Shown: positions 23,832 through 33,268, counted from the stretch's first letter. The stretch: 64,000 nucleotides of DNA from an uncultured Clostridia bacterium (GCA_946537885.1 CAMNGC010000009.1:1-64000); one strand, 5' to 3'. Numbers and translations: made by a program. Notes: generated by a model from the letters alone, not told the origin.

Positions 23832-26174
23832 ATGAAAAAAGCATTTGCGCTCGTGATGGTTCTTGTTCTTATAACTCTCCCGCTGCTGTCTTGTAAAAGA
23901 AATGACGAGGAGACTGCCTCAAAGAAGGGAAGAGTGATCAAGGCAGATGATCCATGGTATGAAGTTGAACAGATCGATTTTGATAAAGAATACTTTGACC
24001 GTATCGGCTATGGAGATCAGGATTACACTTATGTACAGAGCGATATTATAGGACAAGTCGGGGAAAATTGGCTCATACACCTGACTCTGTCGCCTGCAGA
24101 TAATAGTGAGGCTATAGATCTTCTCGAACTTTATAGCTCTGACGGTTCCCTGATAAGAACTCTGGATTGTGGTGAATTGCATGTTCAGAACTTGGCAGGT
24201 ATGACTGATATGGGTTGGTATCCGCAGACTATTCTCATAACTGACGAATCGATCACATATCAGTTTAATGACGGAATAGTTCTTGAGATAAGTCCCGATC
24301 TGACTTATATGATCGATTGTAGGCAGCCGTCCGAATATCAGTCAGACTTTCTGGAATACATGGGAGAAGTAAGTTTTGACAATATGAGCATAAGCAAGTA
24401 TTGGGCTTCCGGGAGCAGTAATTCCACAGTGCTTAAGATCGTGAATGATGACGGCGAGACAGTAACTGCCGACCTCAGGGAGGATTTTCCCTATGATGTT
24501 ATAGAGCCATATGAAGTAATGCCCTATCATGCCGGAGAGATGACATATATACTGCTGGCATCGAGCAACGGCTTCTATAAGATCGATCCCTATTCGGGAA
24601 AAGCAAGTTATATGGATGCTTCTTCATTTTCATGGCTGGATGGTTATGATACTTCTGATCTTGTATATATCGAAGGAGAAGGATGTTTTCTTATGGACAC
24701 TTCCGGTATTTACAGGGTGGATGTGGACCAGGCAAGTGTAAGTGAGTATTTCCTTTTCGATGAGTGTAACATCAACAGATACTTGCTGGAGACGCTTGAG
24801 CCGTACTATGTAAGCGATACGACTATAATCCTTAAGACTCCGGCCGATTGGTTTTATTCCGATCAGATTTCATCTGTTGTGACTCTGACAAAATGCGAGA
24901 CAAATCCGAATGCCGGCAAGACCGTGATTACGATCGGAGGTTATTTGTCGGGTGACATATATGAAGCAATAAGGCTGTTTAACGAGAGCGACAGCGGTTG
25001 CTTCATAGTTCCTGATGATCGATATTACTACACTGATTATCTTGATATTCCCGAAGATGTGGATGCATTTGACAGCGGAATATACTACACTCAGGCTGAA
25101 TCTAAGATGAGCGACCGATTGGCGGTCGACCTGATAAGCGGGGAGGGGCCGGATCTTTTCTACGGAGCTTCATCTTATCCTCAGCTGATGAACTCGGATC
25201 TTTTTATCGATCTTAACGGGAAAGTTGAGACCGATGATTTATGGACTAATATCGTGGCAGCATACGAGTCCGATGACGGATGCCTTTACAGCATACCTTT
25301 GTCCTTTGATCTGAATGTCATTCTGACAAGCGCCGAAGGCTATGGAAATGAGCTCTATGGTATGAGCTTAGATGATTATTCAAGATTTACCGATGAAGTT
25401 ATGAACGGCAAGAATATTCTGACCTATAACAGGTTGAATTTCATCAAGATCATTTTGCCTTCGGTAATCGACTATTGTATCTCGTCTGACGGTAAAGTCG
25501 ACTTCAATAATGATGCCTTCAGAACACTTTGCGAATACACGAATGAGAATATTCATGATACGTCATGGTCTGATCAATCCGGCAATTCTCAGGCGGAATA
25601 TGTCTATATTACAGCTTTAGGAGCCTATCTTGATTATGCATCCTATAATATGATGGATCCGATGACGGCTACGCTTCTGGCGACTCCGTCTTACGATGCA
25701 TCCGGTATAAGGATCAGTCCTTCGGGCGACTCGATCTCGGTAAGTGCCGTCAATTCGGATGTTGACGGGGCTGTCCGTTTTGTCGAGTTCCTTCTGTCCT
25801 ATGATCTGCAGATGATACACGCATCCCGATCTGTCGTGGGGGATGATCGGGGCCGTAATCTTATTAACATAAGCGCTTTCGAGGATTCTGCAAAAATGGC
25901 CATAGATTCATATAATTCCGAGTGTGATTATTACTTAGAGATGATGGGTGACGATGCGATCTATAACGGCGTGCCGTCTGTAAAGGTTGATGAGACGGCG
26001 CTGACACGCTATGAGGATATCATCAGGACGATAACTGACAACAGTTCGGTAGATCCGGCAATAGATGTTATTGTCTATGAGGAGCTGCAGGCTTATTTTG
26101 AGGGGCAGAAGACTCTTGATGAGGTAATATCCATTATTAATAACAGGGCTCAGCTGGTGATGGACGAGCGATGA
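23832..26174 (+). CDS. Large lipoprotein with solute-binding-protein-like C-terminal half
   Basis: A 780-residue predicted lipoprotein: signal peptide with lipobox LLSC (C21). Residues ~25-370 look like a beta-rich region (repeated short strand-turn segments such as VYIEGEGCFLMDTSGIYRVD). From about residue 375 (KTVITIGGYLSGDIYEAIRLFNESDSG) the sequence resembles the family 1 extracellular solute-binding fold, with LAVDLISGEGPDLFYG and YSIPLSFDLNVILTS as typical blocks. It may sense or bind an extracellular ligand for the ABC transporter downstream, although that transporter is of the FtsX type and not an importer. The ATG at 23832 follows AGGAGAT. It is followed after 111 bases by the permease gene. 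Confidence 0.82.
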   Translation: MKKAFALVMVLVLITLPLLSCKRNDEETASKKGRVIKADDPWYEVEQIDFDKEYFDRIGYGDQDYTYVQSDIIGQVGENWLIHLTLSPADNSEAIDLLELYSSDGSLIRTLDCGELHVQNLAGMTDMGWYPQTILITDESITYQFNDGIVLEISPDLTYMIDCRQPSEYQSDFLEYMGEVSFDNMSISKYWASGSSNSTVLKIVNDDGETVTADLREDFPYDVIEPYEVMPYHAGEMTYILLASSNGFYKIDPYSGKASYMDASSFSWLDGYDTSDLVYIEGEGCFLMDTSGIYRVDVDQASVSEYFLFDECNINRYLLETLEPYYVSDTTIILKTPADWFYSDQISSVVTLTKCETNPNAGKTVITIGGYLSGDIYEAIRLFNESDSGCFIVPDDRYYYTDYLDIPEDVDAFDSGIYYTQAESKMSDRLAVDLISGEGPDLFYGASSYPQLMNSDLFIDLNGKVETDDLWTNIVAAYESDDGCLYSIPLSFDLNVILTSAEGYGNELYGMSLDDYSRFTDEVMNGKNILTYNRLNFIKIILPSVIDYCISSDGKVDFNNDAFRTLCEYTNENIHDTSWSDQSGNSQAEYVYITALGAYLDYASYNMMDPMTATLLATPSYDASGIRISPSGDSISVSAVNSDVDGAVRFVEFLLSYDLQMIHASRSVVGDDRGRNLINISAFEDSAKMAIDSYNSECDYYLEMMGDDAIYNGVPSVKVDETALTRYEDIIRTITDNSSVDPAIDVIVYEELQAYFEGQKTLDEVISIINNRAQLVMDER

Positions 26175-26211
26175 TCTTGAAATAAAGATATGACCGCAGT
26201 CACTTTTCCGG

Positions 26212-26266
26212 GTCATGATCTAAAGATACTATTTAGTCATGATCGATGATAAGGCGAGACCTTATC
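26212..26266 (+). repeat. Direct repeat GTCATGATC and hairpin before ABC permease
   Basis: GTCATGATC occurs at 26212-26220 and again at 26236-26244 (24 bp apart). A 7-bp perfect hairpin GATAAGG/CCTTATC (26248-26266) ends just before the AGGAAAGG ribosome site at 26268. No T run follows, so it is not a terminator. Confidence 0.5.
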
Positions 26267-26285
26267 AGGAAAGGAAAAGTAAAAT

Positions 26286-27440
26286 ATGTCAAGATTATCG
26301 GCGCTTAAATATGTTGCCAATAATAAGAGATCGGTCGGAACGATGTTGCTGGCTTTCGCGATATCTTTCATGACTATTTATCTGATCTACTCAATATTAA
26401 TCTGCACGGTGATTAGTGATAAGGTCATAACGGAGGAGTTACCGAGATATACCACATATCTGGATATGTCCGATAAGTCACTCGGAGTTCACCGTGAAGA
26501 TTATGAATCCTCTGACGACTATAATGAGGCTCTACGGCAGAAGCGAGAGGAACTGTGCACGAAACTTAAAACGATCGACGGTGTAGATGATGCCTACTAT
26601 ACACAGGTCCTGATGGCAAAGTATCAGGCTATCATGGGGATGATCATGTATGAGTTCCCCTTGGTTGAACTTGATAAAGTAGAGCCTTATATGGAGCATC
26701 TTGATGCGGAGCTGGTCAAAGGCAGACTTCCTGAGGGAGATGGAGAGATCGTTGTTGACAGTGTTCTGATGAAGAATCAGAAGTATAAGATTGGCGACTG
26801 GTATTATGAAGATTCCTACGGACAGACATTCACAATCGTCGGTGTTATGGATGCACCATATCCCACCTGTATCGGTACACCGATGGCTTATACCAATTCC
26901 GGCTGGTACACAGTGATCCTTAATGATGCTGATCATGCATATGTTGAAGAACTTCTTAAAGAGATCGGCATGGAACTCAAACCTGAAGATGATTTTTATG
27001 ATAAATCGACCTATGAGGAGGCAATGAACGAGATCAGCGGGATCATGGACGGGGTCAATATGGCCATAATGGGGGTAGTCGTCATTTTTACGGCATTCTC
27101 GGTCTTTATTGCTTATATTTCCCTCATGCGTAACAGGATAAGCGAATACTGTCTGTACGCCTCCATAGGATACAGCAGGAGCGATATTTATGGCATGATG
27201 ATAAGGGAAATGCTGATAATAATAGGAGGCGGAATTGTGCTCGGATCGGGCCTGGCTTTGCTGGGGAGCTGTTTACTGAAGGTCTGCGCAATGGAGCCGC
27301 TTGGGCTTATCGGTTACATATGGTACGGTGATCAGTTCTTAAAGATAATCGCAGCCTTCGTTCTTGTCATAGGCATCCTTCAGATCCCGATACTGGTAAC
27401 GATGAGCAAGATTAAGACTATTGACGCTATAGAAGATTGA
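26286..27440 (+). CDS. FtsX-type ABC transporter permease
   Basis: A 384-residue MacB/FtsX-type permease. An N-terminal membrane helix (residues ~18-40) is followed by a large extracytoplasmic MacB_PCD-like domain (~45-245) and three C-terminal helices (~260-285, 305-335, 345-375) in the FtsX domain (FTAFSVFIAYISLMRNRISEYCLYASIGYSRSDIYGMMIREML). Such half-size permeases pair with a second one and a shared ATPase, as seen in the next two genes. They act in lipoprotein or peptide handling or in drug/antimicrobial-peptide export. Spacing to the ATPase gene is 17 bases. A hairpin touches its ribosome site. Confidence 0.88.
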   Translation: MSRLSALKYVANNKRSVGTMLLAFAISFMTIYLIYSILICTVISDKVITEELPRYTTYLDMSDKSLGVHREDYESSDDYNEALRQKREELCTKLKTIDGVDDAYYTQVLMAKYQAIMGMIMYEFPLVELDKVEPYMEHLDAELVKGRLPEGDGEIVVDSVLMKNQKYKIGDWYYEDSYGQTFTIVGVMDAPYPTCIGTPMAYTNSGWYTVILNDADHAYVEELLKEIGMELKPEDDFYDKSTYEEAMNEISGIMDGVNMAIMGVVVIFTAFSVFIAYISLMRNRISEYCLYASIGYSRSDIYGMMIREMLIIIGGGIVLGSGLALLGSCLLKVCAMEPLGLIGYIWYGDQFLKIIAAFVLVIGILQIPILVTMSKIKTIDAIED

Positions 27441-27457
27441 TATAAGGAGTATCGAAA

Positions 27458-28126
27458 ATGTTTAAGATCAAAAATATCAGCATGATATACGACATGAATA
27501 CCGATGAGAAGCTCTACGCGTTAGGAGGCTTCGATCTGGATCTTCCTGATAAGGGACTGGTAGGTGTTATAGGACCTTCGGGAAGCGGCAAGAGCACTTT
27601 AATGTACTGTCTGTCAACTCTCAAGGAGCCTACGGAAGGCTCAGTTGAGTATAACGGCAGGGATCTGACGAAGATCACTTCCTCCGAGAGAGAGCATCTC
27701 AGAAGAAGCGAGTTCGGATTTGTATTCCAGAAGCATTACTTGGTGCCTTATATGAGCGCTGTGGATAATGTGATGGTAGCAGGCCTGGGCAAAGATCCGG
27801 AGGTCAGGAAAAAGGCAGAAGAGTGCCTTCAAAGACTCGGACTTGAGCAGCGCGAGTTCAAAAAGAAGCCGGCGAAGCTGTCCGGCGGCCAGTGCCAGAG
27901 AGTTGCGATCGCCAGGGCTATGATAAATGATCCGAAAGTTGTTTTCGCCGATGAGCCAACTGCATCTCTTGACCATGTGAATGCATTTAATGTAATGAAG
28001 ATACTGAGAGAATATTCCCGTGACAGGCTCGTTATAGTAGTAACCCATGACAGGAGCATCCTCGAGGGAGCGGATATGACAGTGGAACTCTGGGACGGAA
28101 ACATCAGTAAGATCACAACAGCGTGA
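27458..28126 (+). CDS. ABC transporter ATP-binding protein (MacB/LolD type)
   Basis: A 222-residue ATPase. Walker A is GPSGSGKST (about residues 41-49), the Q loop lies in FGFVFQKHYLVPYM, the signature is LSGGQCQRVAIARAM, Walker B is VVFADEPTASLD and the switch His is in VVTHDRS. It fits the LolD/MacB subfamily that energises FtsX-type permeases. It is flanked by two half-size permeases with 17- and 18-base gaps, so the predicted complex is a heterodimeric permease plus two ATPase copies. Confidence 0.93.
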   Translation: MFKIKNISMIYDMNTDEKLYALGGFDLDLPDKGLVGVIGPSGSGKSTLMYCLSTLKEPTEGSVEYNGRDLTKITSSEREHLRRSEFGFVFQKHYLVPYMSAVDNVMVAGLGKDPEVRKKAEECLQRLGLEQREFKKKPAKLSGGQCQRVAIARAMINDPKVVFADEPTASLDHVNAFNVMKILREYSRDRLVIVVTHDRSILEGADMTVELWDGNISKITTA

Positions 28127-28144
28127 CAGGCAGGAGATTAATAT

Positions 28145-29239
28145 ATGAAACCTTTATCGGCTTTTAATTATATACGCGCCAACAAGGGAAGATCAGCGAT
28201 AGTGATCTTTATGCTATTCATGACGATACTGGCTTCCTTCGCAGGTAACTATATCGCGAGTGTAGACTGGTATTGGGCGAAGGCCATAGAATATGACAAA
28301 GAGGCGGTTTTAATCTCGGGCCTGTCCGTGGACGAGGAATTTGAAGATTATGAAGCAGTCATAGAGGACCTTGAGGCAGATGAAGACCTGACAGTATTAC
28401 AAAGATCTTCTTACGGATATAGCGGGATCGAATGGATGTGTACCATGGGATTTGAGATGGGATCATCATCGTTTGTTTTCGATAATAAGGATGATCTGAA
28501 GACCTTTTTCGATCATGTCGGAGTAGAATGTGATTACAGCAATATCCATGACAAAAGTGTTGTTATGAGCCGGGCTCTGGCAAGGAACAACGATCTTGAA
28601 TTAGGTGATGTTGTGGATTACAGCGTTAATCATAATATCTCCGGTGAATATACTCTGGATGCTCTTATTGATGATGACAGCTTTATCGTTTTTTATGTCG
28701 AGAGCAGACCCAATAACAATTATCGTGCTTATATCATGAGTGAGACGATGAGCGGAGACGAGTTAAGATCTCATATCAGGAGCGTCATCGGAGATCGTAA
28801 GGTCAAGATCGAGAGATCTGTTGAAGAGGAAATGTCGGAGGAGCTTTCCATATTCTACATAATGTTCTTCCTCGGAGTCGTCCTTCTGTCCGTTATGTTG
28901 GCAGTTACCGTAAACTCCGTTCTCACCGGACACTATATCAAGAGGACTTACGAGTTCGGTGTCTATAGAGCCATCGGTCTGTCAAAGAGAAATATCCGTA
29001 GAAAGGTCTTTTGTGAGATAATGACAATGGATATCATCGCGATCGTGATAGCTGCCACTATGGTGTTGCTTGTTACATTCCTGTTGAACGAGCTGCTGTA
29101 TCTGCCTAAGGGACAGTACCTGCCGTATTTCTCCGGAATGGGACTTGCGGGAGCGGCAATATCGAATCTGCTGGTCATCATTCCGACCATCATCTTTAAG
29201 GGACGGAAAATGGCAAAGGCTGATGTGACGGAATTCTGA
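28145..29239 (+). CDS. FtsX-type ABC transporter permease
   Basis: A 364-residue second half-size permease. It has an N-terminal helix (~15-38), an extracytoplasmic domain (~40-235) and three C-terminal helices, with the FtsX block MFFLGVVLLSVMLAVTVNSVLTGHYIKRTYEFGVYRAIGLSKRNIRRKVF shared in type with the partner at 26286. It pairs with that protein and the ATPase between them. The histidine kinase gene starts 18 bases after its stop, so the transporter and its two-component system are one operon. Confidence 0.88.
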   Translation: MKPLSAFNYIRANKGRSAIVIFMLFMTILASFAGNYIASVDWYWAKAIEYDKEAVLISGLSVDEEFEDYEAVIEDLEADEDLTVLQRSSYGYSGIEWMCTMGFEMGSSSFVFDNKDDLKTFFDHVGVECDYSNIHDKSVVMSRALARNNDLELGDVVDYSVNHNISGEYTLDALIDDDSFIVFYVESRPNNNYRAYIMSETMSGDELRSHIRSVIGDRKVKIERSVEEEMSEELSIFYIMFFLGVVLLSVMLAVTVNSVLTGHYIKRTYEFGVYRAIGLSKRNIRRKVFCEIMTMDIIAIVIAATMVLLVTFLLNELLYLPKGQYLPYFSGMGLAGAAISNLLVIIPTIIFKGRKMAKADVTEF

Positions 29240-29257
29240 TATCCTCGGAGGAAATAT

Positions 29258-30463
29258 TTGGCAATAGCGATAATAACAGATGCCATTTTGATGCTGATAA
29301 CGCTCGCAGCCGTCATAACGTCAGGAGAGTCCTATCTGACGATGCTGGCTGCGGGCTGCATGCTTGTGTTGGTAACAGCCCGCTTTATGAAGGTACAGTC
29401 AGAGCCGGAATCACGAAGTCCCTCTGTGATCGCCGGTCTGATCTTATGCTATATTGTCGGGGCAGCCTTTGCGATCTTAAGCGGAAGTTTTATCGGTTTT
29501 GTTGTCTTTGCATGTATTCCTTATGTTCCCGCCATTTTTGTTTTTGTCCCGGCTTGTCTGAGCTATGTGATAATGAGGCTGGCGAGCGGCCATATCGGAG
29601 AGCGCAGTATCGCTTTGATGATGCTCGAACTGATATTGATCATCTCCCTGATAAGCCTTGTCCTGCTGATAAGATATGTGGTAAACAGGGCGCATAATAA
29701 GCAGGAAGAAGATAGTCGTAAACTTATGAAGGCCGGGATCAGCGAGCTTCATGAGAGAAAGCGTAATCAGGAGCTCCTTGCTTCGAATGTATATGCTGAG
29801 AAAAATGCCCGCCTGATCGAACGTGAGAATATAAGCCGTAATATCCACAATAGCGTCGGTCATTCGATCACGGCTGCGATAATGACATTGGATGCTGCGG
29901 ATATGCTTTACGAGAAGGATCCCGAAGCGGCGCGCGTCAAGATGAATGACGCGGGAGTCAGGATAAGAAGCAGTCTTGAGTCGATCAGGAGTGCCGTCAG
30001 GGCTCTGGATGAAGAGTCGGATGACAGATCGATAAAGGATTTTATCTGCTATGTGGACAATATCATTGACAATTTCACGATGGATACGGCCATTAGGGTG
30101 AATAAGGTCTATAACTTTTTCGCTGAGGATATGATACTCCCCGGCCAGCATGCCGAATTCATGACAGGAGTCCTTCAGGAACTTCTGACTAACGGGATCA
30201 AGCATGGTTCAGCGACAGAATTCACGGTAGTTCTCGAAGGTGATTCCGGGCATATCAAAATGGATGTCGAAGATAACGGTAAAAGCGGCTTTAACGAGGG
30301 GAACAGTCAGGAGCTTATCGAAAAAGGCTTCGGACTAAAGAAGATAATCGCCTATGTTGAACGATATGGTGGAAGCGCGTCCTTTAAGAATGAAGAGGGC
30401 AGGGGCTTTAAGGCACAGGTGGAGATAGCCTGGGTATGTAAAGATAAGGAGCAGGAGGAATAG
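29258..30463 (+). CDS. Sensor histidine kinase (NarX/DesK-like), TTG start
   Basis: A 401-residue membrane kinase. About five hydrophobic helices fill residues ~5-145, with little extracytoplasmic sequence, so it probably senses within the membrane or through its partner transporter. The phospho-acceptor region is ENISRNIHNSVGHSITAAIMTLDAAD: the His is followed by Asn instead of the usual Asp/Glu of HisKA_3 kinases. The ATPase region has ELLTNGIKHGSATEF and GFGLKKI. The TTG start at 29258 is supported by a perfect GGAGG at 29247-29251 and the lack of any closer ATG. The response regulator begins one base after its stop. Confidence 0.88.
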   Translation: MAIAIITDAILMLITLAAVITSGESYLTMLAAGCMLVLVTARFMKVQSEPESRSPSVIAGLILCYIVGAAFAILSGSFIGFVVFACIPYVPAIFVFVPACLSYVIMRLASGHIGERSIALMMLELILIISLISLVLLIRYVVNRAHNKQEEDSRKLMKAGISELHERKRNQELLASNVYAEKNARLIERENISRNIHNSVGHSITAAIMTLDAADMLYEKDPEAARVKMNDAGVRIRSSLESIRSAVRALDEESDDRSIKDFICYVDNIIDNFTMDTAIRVNKVYNFFAEDMILPGQHAEFMTGVLQELLTNGIKHGSATEFTVVLEGDSGHIKMDVEDNGKSGFNEGNSQELIEKGFGLKKIIAYVERYGGSASFKNEEGRGFKAQVEIAWVCKDKEQEE

Positions 30464-30464
30464 G

Positions 30465-31085
30465 ATGTATAGAGTAATGCTTGTAGACGATGAGGATATG
30501 CTGCTTGACAGCCTTGAGATCATCCTCTCGCTGAAAGATATGATCATAGCGGGAAAGGCCCACGACGGTATGGAAGCCTTGGCTGTCATGGCCGAGAAAG
30601 AATGTGATATTGCCCTGGTCGATCTGAATATGAAGGGTATGGGAGGCATAGAGCTGATCAGCCGCATCCGCGAACTCTATCCCAAGGTAAAGATCCTGGT
30701 CCTGACGACCTTTTATGACGATAAGAATATTACGGCCGCCATAGGCAGAGGCGCAGACGGCTATCTGCTCAAGGACAGCGGCAAGGATTCGATCTACGGC
30801 GCGATCGAACAGATAATGAACGGTTCCAGCGTCCTGGATCCCAAGGTGGTCAAGCGCCTTACCAGTCTTATCAGCGCCGCCCCCGCTCATAATGATCCTG
30901 ATATCATGAGCGAACTGTCTGAGCGCGAGAAGGAGATCGCGACTCTTCTGGCAGAGGGCCTTAACAACAAGCAGATCGCGGCTAAGCTTTATGTCTCGGA
31001 AGGGACAGTCAAGAATTATATATCATCTATCTATGACAAGACCGGTATCCACGACAGAGTCAAGTTGGCGATGCTGCTGAAGTGA
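30465..31085 (+). CDS. LuxR/NarL-family response regulator
   Basis: A 206-residue response regulator. The receiver domain (1-120) has the acidic pair DDE at 8-10, the phospho-acceptor D53 (ALVDLNMKG) and the Lys in YLLKDS. The C-terminal LuxR helix-turn-helix (~140-206) has LSEREKEIATLLAEGLNNKQIAAKLYVSEGTVKNYISSIYDKTGI. It is encoded directly after its cognate kinase (1-base gap) at the end of the lipoprotein/ABC operon and probably controls that operon. Its 3' end faces the SulP gene across 22 bases. Confidence 0.92.
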   Translation: MYRVMLVDDEDMLLDSLEIILSLKDMIIAGKAHDGMEALAVMAEKECDIALVDLNMKGMGGIELISRIRELYPKVKILVLTTFYDDKNITAAIGRGADGYLLKDSGKDSIYGAIEQIMNGSSVLDPKVVKRLTSLISAAPAHNDPDIMSELSEREKEIATLLAEGLNNKQIAAKLYVSEGTVKNYISSIYDKTGIHDRVKLAMLLK

Positions 31086-31107
31086 GGCGAATAAGCAGCG
31101 AAGGATC

Positions 31108-33156
31108 TTATTCTGCTCCTTTGAGCTTCTCGCGCCTGATCCTGCGCCTCTCTCTGATGGATTCGCTTATGGCGGCCCTGGTGCTGTCTGATGTGTCGGC
31201 AAGTTCATTAATATGCTGTTCGAGCAGATCCAGAAGCTTGCCTTCATCCATGAGACCGATTCGGCCCCAGCTTGCATGAGATTCAGCCTGCCTTACGACT
31301 TCTTCGCCTGCATTCTCCGGAGTCGCAATATGAGACAGATCGTCGAGTATTTCTGCGGACATCTTCTCTAGTATCGCGTTGCTGTCTTTTCCTAAGATCC
31401 ATTCAAGCTCCGTAGACAGTTCATTGCGTGCTGTCTGAACATGTCCGGCATCAATTGTTTTGACCTGTTCGTGGTCGGGATCGATATCCCCCTCGTACTT
31501 TTCGACGGGGTAGGGCATATGCATACCTGCGTCACGCAGCGCAAGTATTATTGTCCGGCGGATGGTACCGTTATATAGGAGCTCGCGGGCGCCGGATGTC
31601 CTGAGCTTATCGTTGAGTGCGCCTACATGATCCGTCATATACAGACTGATTCCTCGAGCCCTGAGATTGTTGTTTAGTATGACAAGTCTTTCGGCGGCGG
31701 TTACATCCACATCACCGATGCTTGTGGCGTAGATGATGACATATCGTGTGTCTTCTTTAAGGGCTCCCATGATGTCATTTTCGAGACTGTCTATATTAGC
31801 GAAAAAGAGATTTCCGCCGAATCTGTAGATCACTGTATTTTTTATGGGACGCGCATCACGATAACGCGACAGAGAATAGAAGCCGTCCTTGCCGGGGATG
31901 ATGCCGACGAACTCTCTTGGCGGCACGACTGCGCGGATGATGACAGCCAGAAAGGACAGAAGAACACCGATGATAACGCCGTAGATAGTACCGAATAATA
32001 GGACGCCTGCGAAAGCAGACAAGAAGATATAAAACTCTTTCCGATTAGTCTTGATCAGCTCTGATGCTACGTCGAATTCACAGGCGCTTATAAGTGCTGC
32101 GATAACGATGCCGGTAAGGATCGGCACCGGCAGGTATTCGATAACGGGAGTCAGGAACAGGAGCACGGCAGCCATGGTGACGGAAGCTGTAACTGACATG
32201 AACTGTGAGTTAACTCCATATTGGCGGGCGAGGGAAGATCTGGATACGCTGCCGTTGACAGGACAGCCGCCGAAAACCGCTGAGGCAAAGTTTCCGAGCG
32301 AATAGCCCAGAAGCTCGCGATTGTTATCCATACGACGGTATTCCCGAAGCTCGATGCTGCCTGATGCAAGCAAAGTCTCTGACATTATTACAATGGCGAT
32401 CGTCAGAGTGGGGAAGAGCAGATCGACTATCGGAGCGGCCTTGATGTCCGGGATAAAGAAATCCGGCAGGCCTTTCTCAACATGGGGAAGGAGCTTAACA
32501 CCGTGATCATCCACATTAAAGCAGACAGTCAGAAAGTAGCCCAGGATCATCATAATGATCTGAGTGGGGATCTTGGGGCGGATCTTACGAATGAGCAGTA
32601 TCAGCGCCACGGTAGTTATTCCGAGAAATAACGAAAGAAGGTTGAGATCGGGGATCGTAGCGATTATGTGGCGGATCAGCTCATAGCCTTCGCCTGTTCC
32701 CGATGCCGAGCCGTAGAGTTTGGGGATCTGCATGAGAATGATGGTGCAGCAGATCCCCGAGACAAAGCCTGCCATGACAGGTTTGGATATGTAGCGTACT
32801 GCATTGCCTGCACGGACAATAAAGAAGAGCATCAGCCAGACAGCAACCATCAGGGAGATGATCGCGACTGTGTTGATCGCCTCATCGCTCTCAGACTCGA
32901 TCCCGAGATTTGTAAGGATCGCGCCCACCAGCACGGCAGGAGCCGCATCCACGCCGAAAACAAAATTACGGGTAGAAGTGAACAGGGCATATACCAATAT
33001 GGGTATCAAAGAAGCGTAGAGACCGTATTGCATCGGAAGCCCCGCTATCTGAGAATACCCCATGGAGATGGGGATGGATACCAGAGCAACTATAATTCCG
33101 CCGAAAGCATCTTTCAGCAGGCTCTTTCCGGTAAAGTTCATTGATTGGCTCTTCAT
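31108..33156 (-). CDS. SulP family anion transporter with STAS domain and long C-terminal tail
   Basis: A 682-residue transporter. The membrane part (residues ~15-425) has the SulP signature GIIVALVSIPISMGYSQIAGLPMQYGLYASLIPILVYALF and GCPVNGSVSRSSLARQYGVNSQF. A STAS domain (~435-550) follows. An unusual ~130-residue tail after STAS is acidic and ends in an Arg/Lys-rich helix (ISESIRERRRIRREKLKG). Substrate is likely sulfate, bicarbonate or another small anion. There is no ribosome site before the ATG at 33156; an extended -10 box lies only 6 bases upstream, so the mRNA is probably leaderless. An alternative start five codons downstream (MNFTG) also lacks a ribosome site. Confidence 0.9.
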   Translation of the reverse strand: MKSQSMNFTGKSLLKDAFGGIIVALVSIPISMGYSQIAGLPMQYGLYASLIPILVYALFTSTRNFVFGVDAAPAVLVGAILTNLGIESESDEAINTVAIISLMVAVWLMLFFIVRAGNAVRYISKPVMAGFVSGICCTIILMQIPKLYGSASGTGEGYELIRHIIATIPDLNLLSLFLGITTVALILLIRKIRPKIPTQIIMMILGYFLTVCFNVDDHGVKLLPHVEKGLPDFFIPDIKAAPIVDLLFPTLTIAIVIMSETLLASGSIELREYRRMDNNRELLGYSLGNFASAVFGGCPVNGSVSRSSLARQYGVNSQFMSVTASVTMAAVLLFLTPVIEYLPVPILTGIVIAALISACEFDVASELIKTNRKEFYIFLSAFAGVLLFGTIYGVIIGVLLSFLAVIIRAVVPPREFVGIIPGKDGFYSLSRYRDARPIKNTVIYRFGGNLFFANIDSLENDIMGALKEDTRYVIIYATSIGDVDVTAAERLVILNNNLRARGISLYMTDHVGALNDKLRTSGARELLYNGTIRRTIILALRDAGMHMPYPVEKYEGDIDPDHEQVKTIDAGHVQTARNELSTELEWILGKDSNAILEKMSAEILDDLSHIATPENAGEEVVRQAESHASWGRIGLMDEGKLLDLLEQHINELADTSDSTRAAISESIRERRRIRREKLKGAE

Positions 33157-33162
33157 GTGAAG

Positions 33163-33171
33163 ATTATAGCA
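33163..33171 (-). promoter_or_regulatory. Extended -10 promoter of SulP gene, six bases from ATG
   Basis: Minus strand TGCTATAAT (33171-33163), then CTTCAC, then the ATG at 33156. No good -35 is visible. Normal start-site spacing puts +1 at the A of the ATG. Confidence 0.65.
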
Positions 33172-33223
33172 TAGAGCCGTCCCCTTTCGGGTGAAATGTA
33201 AAGTGGTCTTGATACCTTTCGAG

Positions 33224-33232
33224 TGCTATAAT
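33224..33232 (+). promoter_or_regulatory. Extended -10 promoter of EAL protein gene
   Basis: TGCTATAAT at 33224-33232, no -35 at proper spacing. It is divergent from the SulP promoter. A GGGGGG ribosome site follows at 33255-33260 before the ATG at 33269. Confidence 0.6.
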
Positions 33233-33268
33233 CAAATTATCTTTATGAAAGTATGGGGGGATCCTGGC

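Noticed and set aside
30408..30890. Minus-strand frame opposite the histidine kinase and regulator
   Set aside because: Shadow of the coding strand; no start signals and an unlikely amino-acid composition.
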